Below are positions 40,073 to 49,544 of a stretch of DNA of 64,000 bases, piece after piece. The DNA is from Acidobacteriota bacterium. GTDB taxonomy: Bacteria > Acidobacteriota > Thermoanaerobaculia > Gp7-AA8. A model generated the notes under the pieces. That model was not told the origin of the DNA. It saw only the letters and a program-made list of their open reading frames with translations, and did not search any database. The stretch is taken from positions 124,001 to 188,000 of the forward strand of contig JAJPHC010000039.1 of the NCBI GenBank assembly GCA_021325515.1, read 5' to 3'. The position numbers were made by a program, and so were the translations under genes. Within the stretch, counting starts at the first letter, position 1. Every line of letters begins with the position of its first letter.

Positions 40073-41887
40073 CTATTGCGTGATTACCAGCTCGACTCTC
40101 CGATTCTGCTGCCGGCCGGCCGCGGTCTTGTTCGTGGCGATCGGCTCTGCTTCGCCTTTGCCCGCGGCGGTCACATGATCCGCGGGAACGCCGGCGCTGA
40201 CGAGAAAATCGCGCACCGCATTCGCGCGCTTCTCCGAGAGCGCCTGATTCTTCTGTTCCGTTCCCACGCTGTCGGTGTGTCCTTCGACGAGGATGCGCGC
40301 CGCAGGATTCGTCTTGAGCTGGTCAGCGATCTTCGTCAGTGTGGATTTCGCGCCCGCCTTCAACGTGGTCTTGCCGGTATCGAAGAGGAGGCCTCCGGAG
40401 AGTGCGACGATGAATCCGCGCTTGTCGCTCCGCGTCTGCGCGAGCTTCGCGAGCTCGCTCTCCATCCGCATCCGTTGCGCTTCCGCGTCGCGCTGCGCGA
40501 GCTGCTGCTTCGTCCGATCCAACTCCGCGCGCGCGGATTCCGCCTGTTTCCGAGACTCCTCGGCCTGCGCGCGCGCCTGCTCGGCAGCCTTCTGCGCCGC
40601 CTCCGCCTGCGCCTTCATCTCCTGAGCCTGCGCCTCAGCCTGCTGCCGCTTCGCGGTCGCATCGGCGATCGCCGCCGCATGCTGCTGCTGGATCTGGGTG
40701 AGCCGCGCGGCATCGGTCTCACGCTGCTTCCGCAGTTGTTCGAGCTCCGCCTGACGCTGCTGCAGTTCGGCCTGGCGCTGCGCGAGGAGCGCCGCATCGG
40801 CACCCTGCTGCTGCGACGCCGCGAGATCGTTGCGCAATCCCTGAAGCTGCGCATCCATCATCTGTTCGTTCAGACGCTCGCGTTCCTGAATGCTTCGCAG
40901 CGCGAGCTGCTGATCCTCGACCTGACGGCGCAGCGACTCGACATCCGCGGCGGTCCCTGAAGTGATCGCCGATTCATACCGGCCGTAGGTCTCGGTGAGC
41001 TGGCGCTCGGCTGCTTCGCGCGCCGCGCGATCGGCATCGATCCTCGCCTGCTGCGCTTTCCGCTGCTCATCGATCTGCGACTGCAGCGCCTGCAACTGCG
41101 CCTGCTGCGCCTCGCGGTTCGCCTGCTCCGCCGTGAGTTGCCGCTGCAGATCGGCAGCACGGCGCTCCGCCTCTTCGCGCTGCTGGCGCTCGATCGCGGC
41201 CTGGCGCTCGGTCTGCGCCTGCGCAAGCTGCGTTCGGGTCAGTTGCAGCGGCGTAATCTGCTTCGATGCCTCCGCGGCGCGCGCCAGATAGTACGCGCGG
41301 CGCGCCATCATCTCCGACGTATACGCGAGATAGTCGGCGGCATCATTGTTCCCGCCGGCCTTCGTCACCTTGCGCGCGCCGTCGAGATTCTTCTGGGCGG
41401 TGTCGAGATCGTCGGCGGCAACCTGCGCCGCGCCCACCGCGCGCGCCTGATCGAGAGCCGCCTGCGCGAATGCAATGCGGTCTTTCGACGATGCTCCGCG
41501 CTGCAGTGCGAGCGACGGCGACTCTTCGGCCAGCGCGAGATCGGACGTGCCGCCCAGCCTGCGGATATCGCCCTGAAGATTGCGGATCGCGTCGTTCGTC
41601 CCGATCCAGTTCGCCTTCGCCAGCGCCGCACGCGCGGCCCACAGCCCTTCGATCGCCTGCATGCGCGCTTTCTCACGCATGCCGCTCTTCGATGAGTTGT
41701 CCTGCGCGAAGCGCAGGTGTGCAGCAGCCTCATCGTAAATGGAGGTCGCGTACGTTCGCGCTCCTGCCTGCTCGGCCGCGTGGAGAACGGCCTGAGCCTG
41801 TTGAATGACGTCGGCGTCGCTCTGGGCCATGACAGGCACGGCCACGAGCATCGCGACGGCAATCGCGAGTTTGATTCGTTGCAGCAT
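40073..41887 (-). CDS. OmpA-like peptidoglycan-binding protein with long coiled coil
   Basis: 604 residues. Signal peptide (IAVAMLVAVPVMAQS), DUF4398-like helical region (VIQQAQAVLHAAEQAGARTYATSIYDEAAAHLRFAQ), a central Gln/Ala/Glu-rich coiled coil (about 215-470), and a C-terminal OmpA domain: ILVEGHTDSVGTEQKNQALSEKRANAV with the peptidoglycan-binding Asp and Arg. GGAGG precedes the ATG. Links envelope layers; lies downstream of livF but is a separate unit (41 bases). Confidence 0.92.
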   Translation of the reverse strand: MLQRIKLAIAVAMLVAVPVMAQSDADVIQQAQAVLHAAEQAGARTYATSIYDEAAAHLRFAQDNSSKSGMREKARMQAIEGLWAARAALAKANWIGTNDAIRNLQGDIRRLGGTSDLALAEESPSLALQRGASSKDRIAFAQAALDQARAVGAAQVAADDLDTAQKNLDGARKVTKAGGNNDAADYLAYTSEMMARRAYYLARAAEASKQITPLQLTRTQLAQAQTERQAAIERQQREEAERRAADLQRQLTAEQANREAQQAQLQALQSQIDEQRKAQQARIDADRAAREAAERQLTETYGRYESAITSGTAADVESLRRQVEDQQLALRSIQERERLNEQMMDAQLQGLRNDLAASQQQGADAALLAQRQAELQQRQAELEQLRKQRETDAARLTQIQQQHAAAIADATAKRQQAEAQAQEMKAQAEAAQKAAEQARAQAEESRKQAESARAELDRTKQQLAQRDAEAQRMRMESELAKLAQTRSDKRGFIVALSGGLLFDTGKTTLKAGAKSTLTKIADQLKTNPAARILVEGHTDSVGTEQKNQALSEKRANAVRDFLVSAGVPADHVTAAGKGEAEPIATNKTAAGRQQNRRVELVITQ

Positions 41888-41928
41888 GAAAACCTCCTTG
41901 CAGGAGGCGAACGCTGCAAGAGTGAGTC

Positions 41929-42639
41929 CTATCCCCCGAGGTAGGCCTTCTTGATTCGATCCGAGGCGAGCAGTGCTTTTGTGTCGTCGGCGAGGACGAT
42001 GCGTCCCGTCTCCATCACGTAGCCGCGATGCGCAGTGACGAGCGCCATGTGGGCATTCTGCTCGATCAGGAGAATCGTCGTTCCTTCCTGATTGATCTCA
42101 CGGATCACGCGGAAGATCGTCTGCACCATCTGCGGCGCCAGGCCGAGGGAGGGCTCGTCGAGAAGAAGGACCTGCGGCTTCGACATCAGCGCGCGCGAGA
42201 TCGCGAGCATCTGCTGCTCGCCGCCCGACAGCGTTCCGGCGTTCTGTTTCATCCGCTCCTTGAGAACGGGGAAGAGCGAGAAGATCCGCTCGTACTCCGA
42301 CTGCTGCACTTTGTCCTTGCGGAGATAGGCGCCCAGCTCGAGGTTGTCGGCGACCGTGAGGTTCGCGAAAATGCCGCGCCCTTCCGGCACATGCGACATG
42401 CCGCGCGCCGTGATGATGTGCGGCTTCACGCCGGTGATGTCGTCGCCGTTGAACGAGACGGAACCTTTGCGCGGCTTGAGCAATCCGGAGATCGAGCGCA
42501 GAGTCGTCGTCTTCCCCGCACCGTTGGCGCCGATGAGAGTGACGATCTGTCCCTTCTCGACGTCGAGATCGATGCCGTGCAGCGCGGTGATCGCGCCGTA
42601 CGACACCTCGAGTCCGCGCACGGAGAGAATCGGGCTCAT
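41929..42639 (-). CDS. livF: branched-chain amino acid ABC transporter ATPase LivF
   Basis: 236 residues. Walker A GANGAGKTT, signature LSGGEQQML, Walker B VLLLDEPSLGL and H-loop EQNAHMAL. Pairs with LivG to drive LivHM. ATGA overlap with livG. The C-terminal pattern (GRIVLADDTKALLASDRIKKAYLG) is typical of LivF. Confidence 0.96.
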   Translation of the reverse strand: MSPILSVRGLEVSYGAITALHGIDLDVEKGQIVTLIGANGAGKTTTLRSISGLLKPRKGSVSFNGDDITGVKPHIITARGMSHVPEGRGIFANLTVADNLELGAYLRKDKVQQSEYERIFSLFPVLKERMKQNAGTLSGGEQQMLAISRALMSKPQVLLLDEPSLGLAPQMVQTIFRVIREINQEGTTILLIEQNAHMALVTAHRGYVMETGRIVLADDTKALLASDRIKKAYLGG

Positions 42640-43436
42640 AGGTCCGCCAGCTCCACCGGCTCGCCGAGATACGCTTCGATCACCGCCGGATTGTTCTGCA
42701 CCTCATCGGGAGTCCCATGCGCGATCGTCTTGCCGAAGTTCAGCACGAGGATCCGCTCGCAGATCCCCATGACGAGCTCCATGTGATGCTCGATGAGCAG
42801 AATCGCGATGCCGAAGCGGTCGCGGATATCGTGAATCGTCCGCATCAGGTCGCGGGTCTCGCTGTCATTGAGTCCGGCCGCCGGCTCGTCAAGGAGCAGC
42901 AGCTTGGGCTTCGCCGCAAGAGCGCGCGCGATCTCGAGTCTGCGTTGATCGCCGTACGGAAGATTCTTCGCGTAATCGCGGGCGCGCTTTTCGAGCTTGA
43001 AGATCTGCAGCAGCTTCATCGCCTCTTCTTCCGCAGCATCCTCGGCGGCGTGGAATCGATTCGTGTGCAGAATCGCCGAGGTCGCGGAGTACGTGTAGTG
43101 GATGTGCCCGCCGATCTTCGTGTTCTCGAGAACGGTGAGCTCCTTGAAGAGACGGATGTTCTGGAACGTGCGTGCGAGGCCGAGCGCGGTGATCTGGTAG
43201 GGCTTGAACTGCGTGGTCGGCACGCCGCTCACGGCGATCGTCCCCTCGGTCGGGCGATACACGCCGGTCAGGAGATTGAAGACGGTCGTCTTTCCCGCGC
43301 CGTTCGGACCGATCAATCCGATCAGCTCGTGCGGCTGAATCGAGAGATTGAAATCGGAGACGGCAGTGAGTCCGCCGAAGCGGATCGTCACGTTCTTCGC
43401 ATCGAGAACCGCGGAATCGGGATTCGGCGCCACCAT
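42636..43436 (-). CDS. livG: branched-chain amino acid ABC transporter ATPase LivG
   Basis: 266 residues. Walker A GPNGAGKTTVFNLLTG, Walker B KLLLLDEPAAGL, signature-region LPYGDQRRLEIARAL and the H-loop IEHHMELVM. The longer insert between the Walker motifs and signature distinguishes LivG from LivF. Shares one base with the livM stop (TGATG). Confidence 0.96.
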   Translation of the reverse strand: MVAPNPDSAVLDAKNVTIRFGGLTAVSDFNLSIQPHELIGLIGPNGAGKTTVFNLLTGVYRPTEGTIAVSGVPTTQFKPYQITALGLARTFQNIRLFKELTVLENTKIGGHIHYTYSATSAILHTNRFHAAEDAAEEEAMKLLQIFKLEKRARDYAKNLPYGDQRRLEIARALAAKPKLLLLDEPAAGLNDSETRDLMRTIHDIRDRFGIAILLIEHHMELVMGICERILVLNFGKTIAHGTPDEVQNNPAVIEAYLGEPVELADL

Positions 43437-44482
43437 CAGTCCACCGCCGGTCCGGAGTCACGCTCCGGCGCAGTCGTATCCTTGCGCTTCGGAAGAAAGT
43501 CCCACAGCTCGCGGCGGCCGAGCAGACCCTGCGGACGCGTGCGCATTAGGATGATCAGCACGAGCGAGTAGACGACCATGCGGTACTCGCTGAACGCGCG
43601 CAGACCTTCCTGCAGATAGGTCAGCACGACGGCGGCGACGATCGAGCCGGAGATCGAGCCGAGTCCGCCCAGAACCACCATCACCACCAGATCGAACGAG
43701 CGAAGGAAGGTGAATGCGGTCGGATTCAGATATGCCGGCGGATAGTGCGCGAAGAGCGCACCGGCGACGCCGGCCAGAAACGATCCGATGACGAACGCCT
43801 TCACCTTGAAGCGGGTGGTGTCGACGCCCATCGCATTGGCCGCGATCTCGTCTTCGCGAATCGCGAGGAAGGCGCGCCCGACGGACGATGCGACGAGCCT
43901 GATCGAGATCAGAATCGTCATCACGCAGAAGAAGTAGACCCAGAAGAAATTCGCCCACGTCGGAATGCCCGAGAAGCCGCGCGCGGCGCCGACCTTGTCG
44001 ACGTTGAGAATGATCACGCGAATGATCTCGCCGAAGCCGAGCGTCACGATCGCGAGATAGTCACCGCGCAGCCGCAGCGACGGAAGCCCGACGAGGTAGC
44101 CGGCGATGGCCGCAACGAGGCCGCCGGCGAGAATCGCGACGAGAAACAGCCCGTTCTGCGCAATCCACGCCTGCATGCTCCCCTCGGGATACTTCGCCAC
44201 GATCGGCGCGAACGTGTAGAACGTCAGCGCCGCCGACATGTACGCGCCGACGCCCATGAATCCGGCATGTCCCAGCGAGAACTGCCCCGCATGTCCGTTG
44301 ATGATGTTCAACGAGACGGCAAGCGTGATGTTGATGCCGATCATCGCCAGGATGCGGTTGTAGTAACGCATCACCGGATACACCGAAGCGACGGCGTCGA
44401 GACCGTAGGTGATGCCGAGCAGAATCGCAACGAAGACTGCGAGGTACATCAGATCGCGCAACCACCAGGGAAGCTTCTTCAT
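43436..44482 (-). CDS. livM: branched-chain amino acid ABC transporter permease LivM
   Basis: 348 residues, about ten helices. Carries GHAGQFSLGHAGFMGVGAY and the cytoplasmic coupling loop FLAIREDEIAANAMGVDTTRFKV seen in LivM. Forms the inner-membrane pore with LivH. Separated from livH by an inverted ATTGAAA array. Confidence 0.95.
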   Translation of the reverse strand: MKKLPWWLRDLMYLAVFVAILLGITYGLDAVASVYPVMRYYNRILAMIGINITLAVSLNIINGHAGQFSLGHAGFMGVGAYMSAALTFYTFAPIVAKYPEGSMQAWIAQNGLFLVAILAGGLVAAIAGYLVGLPSLRLRGDYLAIVTLGFGEIIRVIILNVDKVGAARGFSGIPTWANFFWVYFFCVMTILISIRLVASSVGRAFLAIREDEIAANAMGVDTTRFKVKAFVIGSFLAGVAGALFAHYPPAYLNPTAFTFLRSFDLVVMVVLGGLGSISGSIVAAVVLTYLQEGLRAFSEYRMVVYSLVLIILMRTRPQGLLGRRELWDFLPKRKDTTAPERDSGPAVD

Positions 44483-44502
44483 GAGCTCTCCCCGCGCGAT
44501 CT

Positions 44503-44593
44503 CGAATTCGAAATTGAAAATTGAAAATTGAAAATTGACGCCGGCACGTTCAGCGCGCCATTTTCAATTTTCAATTTCCCATTTTCAATTTCG
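44503..44593. repeat. inverted array of heptamer ATTGAAA between livM and livH
   Basis: Left arm 44503-44538 (ATTGAAA repeated at 7-base period), centre 44539-44559, right arm 44560-44593 of the complementary TTTCAAT/TTTTCAA words. Strongly AT-rich against its surroundings. Ends 7 bases from the livH stop. Same architecture as the GAGTGAY arrays. Confidence 0.85.
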
Positions 44594-44600
44594 CCTCTCC

Positions 44601-45503
44601 TCATACTTTCTCCGCCTGGTACTTCCCGAACAGTCCCGACGGACGGAAGAGCAGAATGAGAATCAGGATGACGAAGGTGATCGCATCGCGCCAGCTCGAC
44701 AGCGGGCTGCCGCCGACGAACGCCTCGATGATGCCGATCACGATGCCGCCCACCACGGCGCCCGGCACGTTGCCGATGCCGCCGAGCACTGCCGAGACGA
44801 ATGCCTTGAGACCCGGCAGAACGCCCATCAGCGGATCGATCTTCGGATAAGAGAGCGAGAAGAGAATCCCGCCCACTGCCGCGAGCGTCGAACCGAGAAT
44901 GAATGTCAGTGAGATGACGCGATCGACGGGGATGCCCATCAGAGCTGCGGTCTCGAAGTTGAACGACACGGCGCGCATCGCGCGGCCGAACTTCGTGCCG
45001 AACACGATCCACTGCAGCACGCCCATCACGACGATCGCGACACCGAGCACGATGAGCTGATAGTTGGTCGTCGTCACGCTGCCGAAATGCAGCACCTGCT
45101 TGTCGAGCAGCGTCGGGAAGAACTTCGGATCCGGACCGAAGACGAGCTGTCCGCCGTACTCCAGGAAAAAAGACACGCCGATCGCGGTGATCAACGACGC
45201 GATGCGCGGCGCGTTGCGAAGGGGACGATAGGCGACGCGCTCGATCGTGAATCCGAGCATCGCGCAGGCGAGCATCGACGTCAGCATGACGAGGGCGAGA
45301 TGCACGACCGATGGATGGTTCGACTGCTTCATCAGGGCGTTGCCGGCGTAGAAGCCGGCGTACGAGCCGACCATGAACACGTCGCCATGCGCGAAGTTGA
45401 TGAGCTTGAGGATGCCGTACACCATCGTGTAGCCGAGGGCGATCAGCGCGTAAATCGAGCCGAGGGCAATCCCGTTCAGCAGGTTTTGAAGAATCGTCTC
45501 CAT
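44601..45503 (-). CDS. livH: branched-chain amino acid ABC transporter permease LivH
   Basis: About 300 residues from ATG 45503 (METILQNLLNGIALGSIYALIALGYTMVYGILKLINFAHG, the LivH hallmark). About eight helices; coupling loop FGRAMRAVSFNFETAALMGIP. Works with LivM. Confidence 0.95.
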   Translation of the reverse strand: METILQNLLNGIALGSIYALIALGYTMVYGILKLINFAHGDVFMVGSYAGFYAGNALMKQSNHPSVVHLALVMLTSMLACAMLGFTIERVAYRPLRNAPRIASLITAIGVSFFLEYGGQLVFGPDPKFFPTLLDKQVLHFGSVTTTNYQLIVLGVAIVVMGVLQWIVFGTKFGRAMRAVSFNFETAALMGIPVDRVISLTFILGSTLAAVGGILFSLSYPKIDPLMGVLPGLKAFVSAVLGGIGNVPGAVVGGIVIGIIEAFVGGSPLSSWRDAITFVILILILLFRPSGLFGKYQAEKV

Positions 45504-45570
45504 GGAAAACGGATAAGGCGAGCGAAAACTACCTGCGGTAGCCGTCGTTGTAAAGAGAAAGATGCCACAG

Positions 45571-45629
45571 CCCCTCACCCCTTATCCCTCTCCCCGCTGT
45601 CGCGGGGCGAGAGGGACGAGGGTGAGGGG
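45571..45629. repeat. imperfect palindrome CCCCTCACCC...GGGTGAGGGG
   Basis: Nested complementary tracts (CCCCTCACCC, CCCTCTC, CCGC and their complements) centred near 45599, in the 139-base livH-livK spacer. Could reduce downstream expression after the highly needed binding-protein gene; also resembles common GC-rich intergenic repeats. Confidence 0.7.
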
Positions 45630-45642
45630 CCGCGTCAGAAAA

Positions 45643-46821
45643 TTACTTCGGCTCGATGCTCTTCCGCAGCGTGAGCTGGCCGTTTTTCACTTCTTCGATG
45701 ACGATCTTCTTGTTGATCGGATTGCGGTCCGGACCAAGCGTGATCGTGCCGGTGACGCCGGCGAAGTTCTTCGTCGCGGCGATTGCGTTCTTCAGATCCG
45801 CGCCGCCCTTGCCGCCGGAGCGCTTGAGCGCATCGCCAAGCACGCGCGCCGCGTCGTAACCGAGGGCTGCCAGAGCGTCCGGCTTGACCTTGTTCCGCTG
45901 CTCGTACTTCTGCACGAAGTCATGAACGATCGGCGAAGGATCGTCCGAGAAGTAGTGATTCGCGTAGAAGCAGCCTTCGAGGGCCTTCCCGCCGATCTCG
46001 AGAAGCTTCGGCGATTCCCACCCATCGCCGCCGACGAACGGCACCTTGATGCCGAGCTCGCGCGCCTGGCTCGCGATCTGGCCGACGTCGGTGTAGTAAC
46101 CGGGAACGAAGATGACATCGGGATTCGCGGCGCGGATCGCGGTGAGCTGCGAATGGAAGTCCGCATCGCCATTCGCGTAGTTCGCTTTCGCGACGATCTG
46201 CTTGCCGGCCTTCTGATACGTCTCCTCGATCACGGACGTGAGGCCGGTCGAGTAGTCGTTCTTCATGTCGGTGAGAATCGCGGCTCTCGTCGAGTGCAGA
46301 TCCTGGATGGCGAAATTCGCCATGACCGGGCCCTGATAGTTGTCGATGAAGCACATCCGGAAGATGTAGTCGCCGATCTTCGTGACCGCCTCGTTGGTCG
46401 AGGAGGGTGTGATCATCGGGACCTTGTTCGCCTGGCACTCCGGCGCCGCGGCCTTCGATGCCGAGGAAGCGACTTCGCCGAGAACGGCGATGACGCCATT
46501 CTGCGAGATCAGCTTCGAGACGGCGTTCGATGCTTCTTCCGGCTTCGACTGATCGTCTTCGGTGATGACCTTGATCTTCTTGCCGTTGATGCCGCCCGCG
46601 GCGTTGATCTCATCGACGGCGAGCATGATGCCGTTGTGCGTCGACTGGCCGAAGGTGGCCTGTGGTCCGGTCAGCGAGCCATACTCGCCCACCAGAATCT
46701 CACCGCCGCCACCGGCGGCGGATGTGGTTGCGCCTCCGCCCTGCTGGGCTTCCTTCGGCGGGCAGCCGAAGAGCATCAGCGAGACGACGGCGAGAAACAC
46801 GATTCCAGATTTCTTGTTCAT
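45643..46821 (-). CDS. livK: branched-chain amino acid ABC transporter substrate-binding lipoprotein
   Basis: 392 residues. Lipoprotein signal MNKKSGIVFLAVVSLMLFGC with lipobox Cys20. Leu/Ile/Val-binding type periplasmic-binding protein: GEYGSLTGPQATFGQSTHNGIMLAVDEINAAGGINGKKI and VPMITPSSTNEAVTKIGDYIFRMCF. It hands ligand to LivHM; the ligand may be an amino acid or other small acid. First gene of the liv unit. Confidence 0.93.
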   Translation of the reverse strand: MNKKSGIVFLAVVSLMLFGCPPKEAQQGGGATTSAAGGGGEILVGEYGSLTGPQATFGQSTHNGIMLAVDEINAAGGINGKKIKVITEDDQSKPEEASNAVSKLISQNGVIAVLGEVASSASKAAAPECQANKVPMITPSSTNEAVTKIGDYIFRMCFIDNYQGPVMANFAIQDLHSTRAAILTDMKNDYSTGLTSVIEETYQKAGKQIVAKANYANGDADFHSQLTAIRAANPDVIFVPGYYTDVGQIASQARELGIKVPFVGGDGWESPKLLEIGGKALEGCFYANHYFSDDPSPIVHDFVQKYEQRNKVKPDALAALGYDAARVLGDALKRSGGKGGADLKNAIAATKNFAGVTGTITLGPDRNPINKKIVIEEVKNGQLTLRKSIEPK

Positions 46822-46873
46822 AGATTCGCTCTCACTCCGCTAGTTGTGAAAAAAGTCATATTAATGCACGGTC

Positions 46874-48316
46874 CTACAAATTCACCCAGACGCTCTTCGT
46901 CTGCGTGTATTTCTCGAGCGCGTCTTTTCCCTGATCGCGGCCGAATCCCGACTCCTTGAATCCGCCGAACGGCAGTGCCGGGTCGTAGAGGTTGTAGGTA
47001 TTCACCCACACCGTGCCGGCCTTGATCGAGCGGGCGATGCGATGCGCCTTCGAGACGTCCTTCGTCCACACCGCGGCGGCGAGACCGTAGACCGTCGCGT
47101 TGCCTTTTGCGACCGCATCCTCCGCATCCTTGAAGCGGATCGTGGCCAGCACAGGCCCGAAGATCTCCTCGCGTGCGATGCGCATGTTGGGATCGACATC
47201 GTCGAAGATCGTCGGCTTGATGAAGTAGCCCTTGCCCGTGCCGATGTCGGCGCGCTCACCGCCGGTGAGCAGCCTGGCACCTTCGCTCTTGCCGGCCTCG
47301 ATGTAGGAGAGCACGTTCTCCATCTGTTCTTTCGAGACGACGGCGCCGAGGCGCGTCTTCGGATGAAGAGGATCGGCCGCGACCATCTTCGTCGCGCGAT
47401 CTGCGATCTTCGACATCAGCTCATCGTGGATCGGTTCTTCGACGAGCAGGCGCGATCCGGCGGCGCAGACTTCCCCTTTGCCGTAGAAAATCGCGTTGAG
47501 TGCGCCGCGCGCTGCGGCTTCGAGATCGGCATCCGCGAAGACGATGTTCGGCGATTTGCCGCCCAGCTCGAGCGAGACCTTCTTCAGCGTCTTCGCCGCG
47601 CGTGCCATCAACTGTTTGCCGACATCGGTGGAGCCGGTGAATGCGATCGCGTCGATACCGGGGTGATCGACCATCGCGTTGCCGACGACGCTTCCCTTTC
47701 CGGGGATCACGTTCAGGACTCCCGCAGGAAGCCCGCATTCCTTCGCATACTCCGCAAACTTCAGCAGCGAGAGCGACGTGTTCGATGCCGGCTTGATCAC
47801 GACCGTGTTGCCGCAGGCGAGCGCCGGCGCGATCTTCCACACCGCGAGCATCAGCGGAAAGTTCCACGGCGTGATGGCGCCGACGACGCCGACCGGCTCG
47901 CGCAGCGTGTAGGTGAATGCGTTGTCGGCAACAGGGATCGTGTCGCCCGTGACCTTGCCGCTCCAGCCTGCGAAGTAGTAGAGACATTCCGCGGCGGCCG
48001 GCGTGTCGACGAACTGCGACTCGAAGATCGGCTTGCCGTTGTCGAGCGTCTCGATTCGTCCGATCTCTTCGGCTTTCGACGACAACATGTCGGCGATGCG
48101 CCAGAGGACTTTCGCGCGATCGCGCGGCTTCATCTTCTGCCACTCGCTGCCCGGCTCCATCTGCGCGCGCGCGGCGCGCACCGCGAGATCGACATCCTCG
48201 ACGCCCGCGGACGCAACATTCGTGATGGTCTCTTCGGTTGCCGGGTTGATGGTGGCGAAGGTTTCGCCCGATTGTGCGGCGACGAACTCGCCGTTGATGA
48301 AGAGCTGATTCTGCAT
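46874..48316 (-). CDS. NAD(P)-dependent aldehyde dehydrogenase
   Basis: 480 residues. Catalytic Cys in GEVCAAGSRLLVEE and general-base Glu in LELGGKSPNIVF; NAD-binding ITPWNFPLMLAVWKIAPALACGN and FTGSTDVGKQ. The C-terminal GGFKESGFGRDQGKDALEKYTQTKSVWVNL matches the betaine/phenylacetaldehyde/2-hydroxymuconic semialdehyde type. Substrate not determined. 52 bases ahead of livK on the same strand, so possibly cotranscribed. Confidence 0.94.
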   Translation of the reverse strand: MQNQLFINGEFVAAQSGETFATINPATEETITNVASAGVEDVDLAVRAARAQMEPGSEWQKMKPRDRAKVLWRIADMLSSKAEEIGRIETLDNGKPIFESQFVDTPAAAECLYYFAGWSGKVTGDTIPVADNAFTYTLREPVGVVGAITPWNFPLMLAVWKIAPALACGNTVVIKPASNTSLSLLKFAEYAKECGLPAGVLNVIPGKGSVVGNAMVDHPGIDAIAFTGSTDVGKQLMARAAKTLKKVSLELGGKSPNIVFADADLEAAARGALNAIFYGKGEVCAAGSRLLVEEPIHDELMSKIADRATKMVAADPLHPKTRLGAVVSKEQMENVLSYIEAGKSEGARLLTGGERADIGTGKGYFIKPTIFDDVDPNMRIAREEIFGPVLATIRFKDAEDAVAKGNATVYGLAAAVWTKDVSKAHRIARSIKAGTVWVNTYNLYDPALPFGGFKESGFGRDQGKDALEKYTQTKSVWVNL

Positions 48317-48575
48317 GGCGGCGGATAGTAGCGCAGAACAGGCAGCGGACAGCAGACAGCAGCCGGCACGCGGCGAACATCGGCTGCCTTCAGTTCGCTC
48401 GCGATCGAAGACCCGCGGCTCATGGGGTTAAAACCCGCCCGCTCGCCGGTACACTTTCTGAGCACAGGGTATCGGCCTGACCCATGCCTGCACGTGTTTT
48501 CAACGACTTAGCGATGGCATCCCGATTGCGCTACGCGCGAATGAAATCGGTGGAAGGAAATAGGAGAAACGTTTC
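48317..48575. other. spacer without recognised gene
   Basis: Divergent region between the aldehyde dehydrogenase and the M43 protease. It holds a short run of CAGCGGACAG-like words near 48335-48355 but I see no ORF, RNA gene or confident promoter. Confidence 0.5.
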
Positions 48576-49487
48576 ATGAATCGTCGCTCAATCGTCGTAC
48601 TCACTGCGGCTCTGTCGCTCATGACAGGGATCGCTTCAGCCCAGGAAGCCCGCGAGATCAAGGGAGACTATCGCGATCAGTTCGATCACTACTGCGGCAC
48701 GCGCCCGGTGAGCGAGCAGGAAGCGTTGATGATCGAGGAGTACACGAACTCGATCCGCTCCAGCCGCATCAAGACCGATGCACTGTTCGGCAGCGATCGC
48801 GCGGCCGGTTCGGTGACCGTCAGCGTCTACGTTCACGTGATTCGCAACTCGGCGGGTCAGGGTGGCGTGACCTCGACGCAGATCAGCAATCAGATCAAGG
48901 TCCTCAACGACTCGTACGCCGGAATCACGGGCGGCGCACCAACGCCGTTCAAGTTCTCGCTCGTGTCGACCGATACGTCGGACAACGATGCGTGGTACAC
49001 GTGCCAGCCCGGCAGCACCGCGGAAAAGGACATGAAGACCACGCTGCGCAAAGGCACCGCGCGCGATCTCAACATGTACTTCAACAACATGGGCGGCGGT
49101 CTTCTCGGCTGGGCGACATTCCCCTCCGACTACTCTCGCTCTCCGCAGATGGACGGTGTCGTCATCCTAAGCGCTTCGCTCCCCGGCGGCTCCGCGGCGA
49201 ACTACAACCTCGGCGACACGGCGACGCATGAAGTCGGCCACTGGCTCGGTCTCTACCACACGTTCCAGGGCGGCTGTAACGGCAACGGCGACTACGTCGA
49301 CGATACGCCGGCCGAGCGGTCCGCGACGTATCAGTGCCCGACCGGTCAGGATTCCTGCCCGCGCAAGCCGGGCCTCGATCCGGTGCAGAACTTCATGGAC
49401 TACACCTACGACTCCTGCATGTACGCGTTCTCGGCCGGCCAGGCCTCGCGCGCGGACTCGCAGTGCCAGACGTATCGCGGCCTGTAG
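48576..49487 (+). CDS. secreted M43 (pappalysin-like) zinc metalloprotease
   Basis: 303 residues. Signal peptide (IVVLTAALSLMTGIASAQE). Zinc site HEVGHWLGLYH (His218, Glu219, His222, His228), Met-turn NFMDYTYDSCMYAFSAGQ, and paired Cys residues, as in bacterial M43B proteases. Extracellular protein or peptide degradation. Followed directly by a strong terminator. Confidence 0.93.
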   Translation: MNRRSIVVLTAALSLMTGIASAQEAREIKGDYRDQFDHYCGTRPVSEQEALMIEEYTNSIRSSRIKTDALFGSDRAAGSVTVSVYVHVIRNSAGQGGVTSTQISNQIKVLNDSYAGITGGAPTPFKFSLVSTDTSDNDAWYTCQPGSTAEKDMKTTLRKGTARDLNMYFNNMGGGLLGWATFPSDYSRSPQMDGVVILSASLPGGSAANYNLGDTATHEVGHWLGLYHTFQGGCNGNGDYVDDTPAERSATYQCPTGQDSCPRKPGLDPVQNFMDYTYDSCMYAFSAGQASRADSQCQTYRGL

Positions 49488-49512
49488 TCCTCACTCCAAT
49501 CGTAGAATGCAG

Positions 49513-49540
49513 GGGACGCCTTCGAGGCGTCCCTTTTTTT
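49513..49540 (+). terminator. rho-independent terminator after the M43 protease
   Basis: GGGACGCC (49513-49520), five-base loop, GGCGTCCC (49526-49533), then seven T. The next gene starts 5 bases after it. Confidence 0.93.
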
Positions 49541-49544
49541 CATC

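Noticed and set aside
48317-48575. RNA gene or small ORF in the divergent spacer
   Set aside because: No tRNA-like T-loop, no convincing hairpin series and no ORF with a ribosome site.
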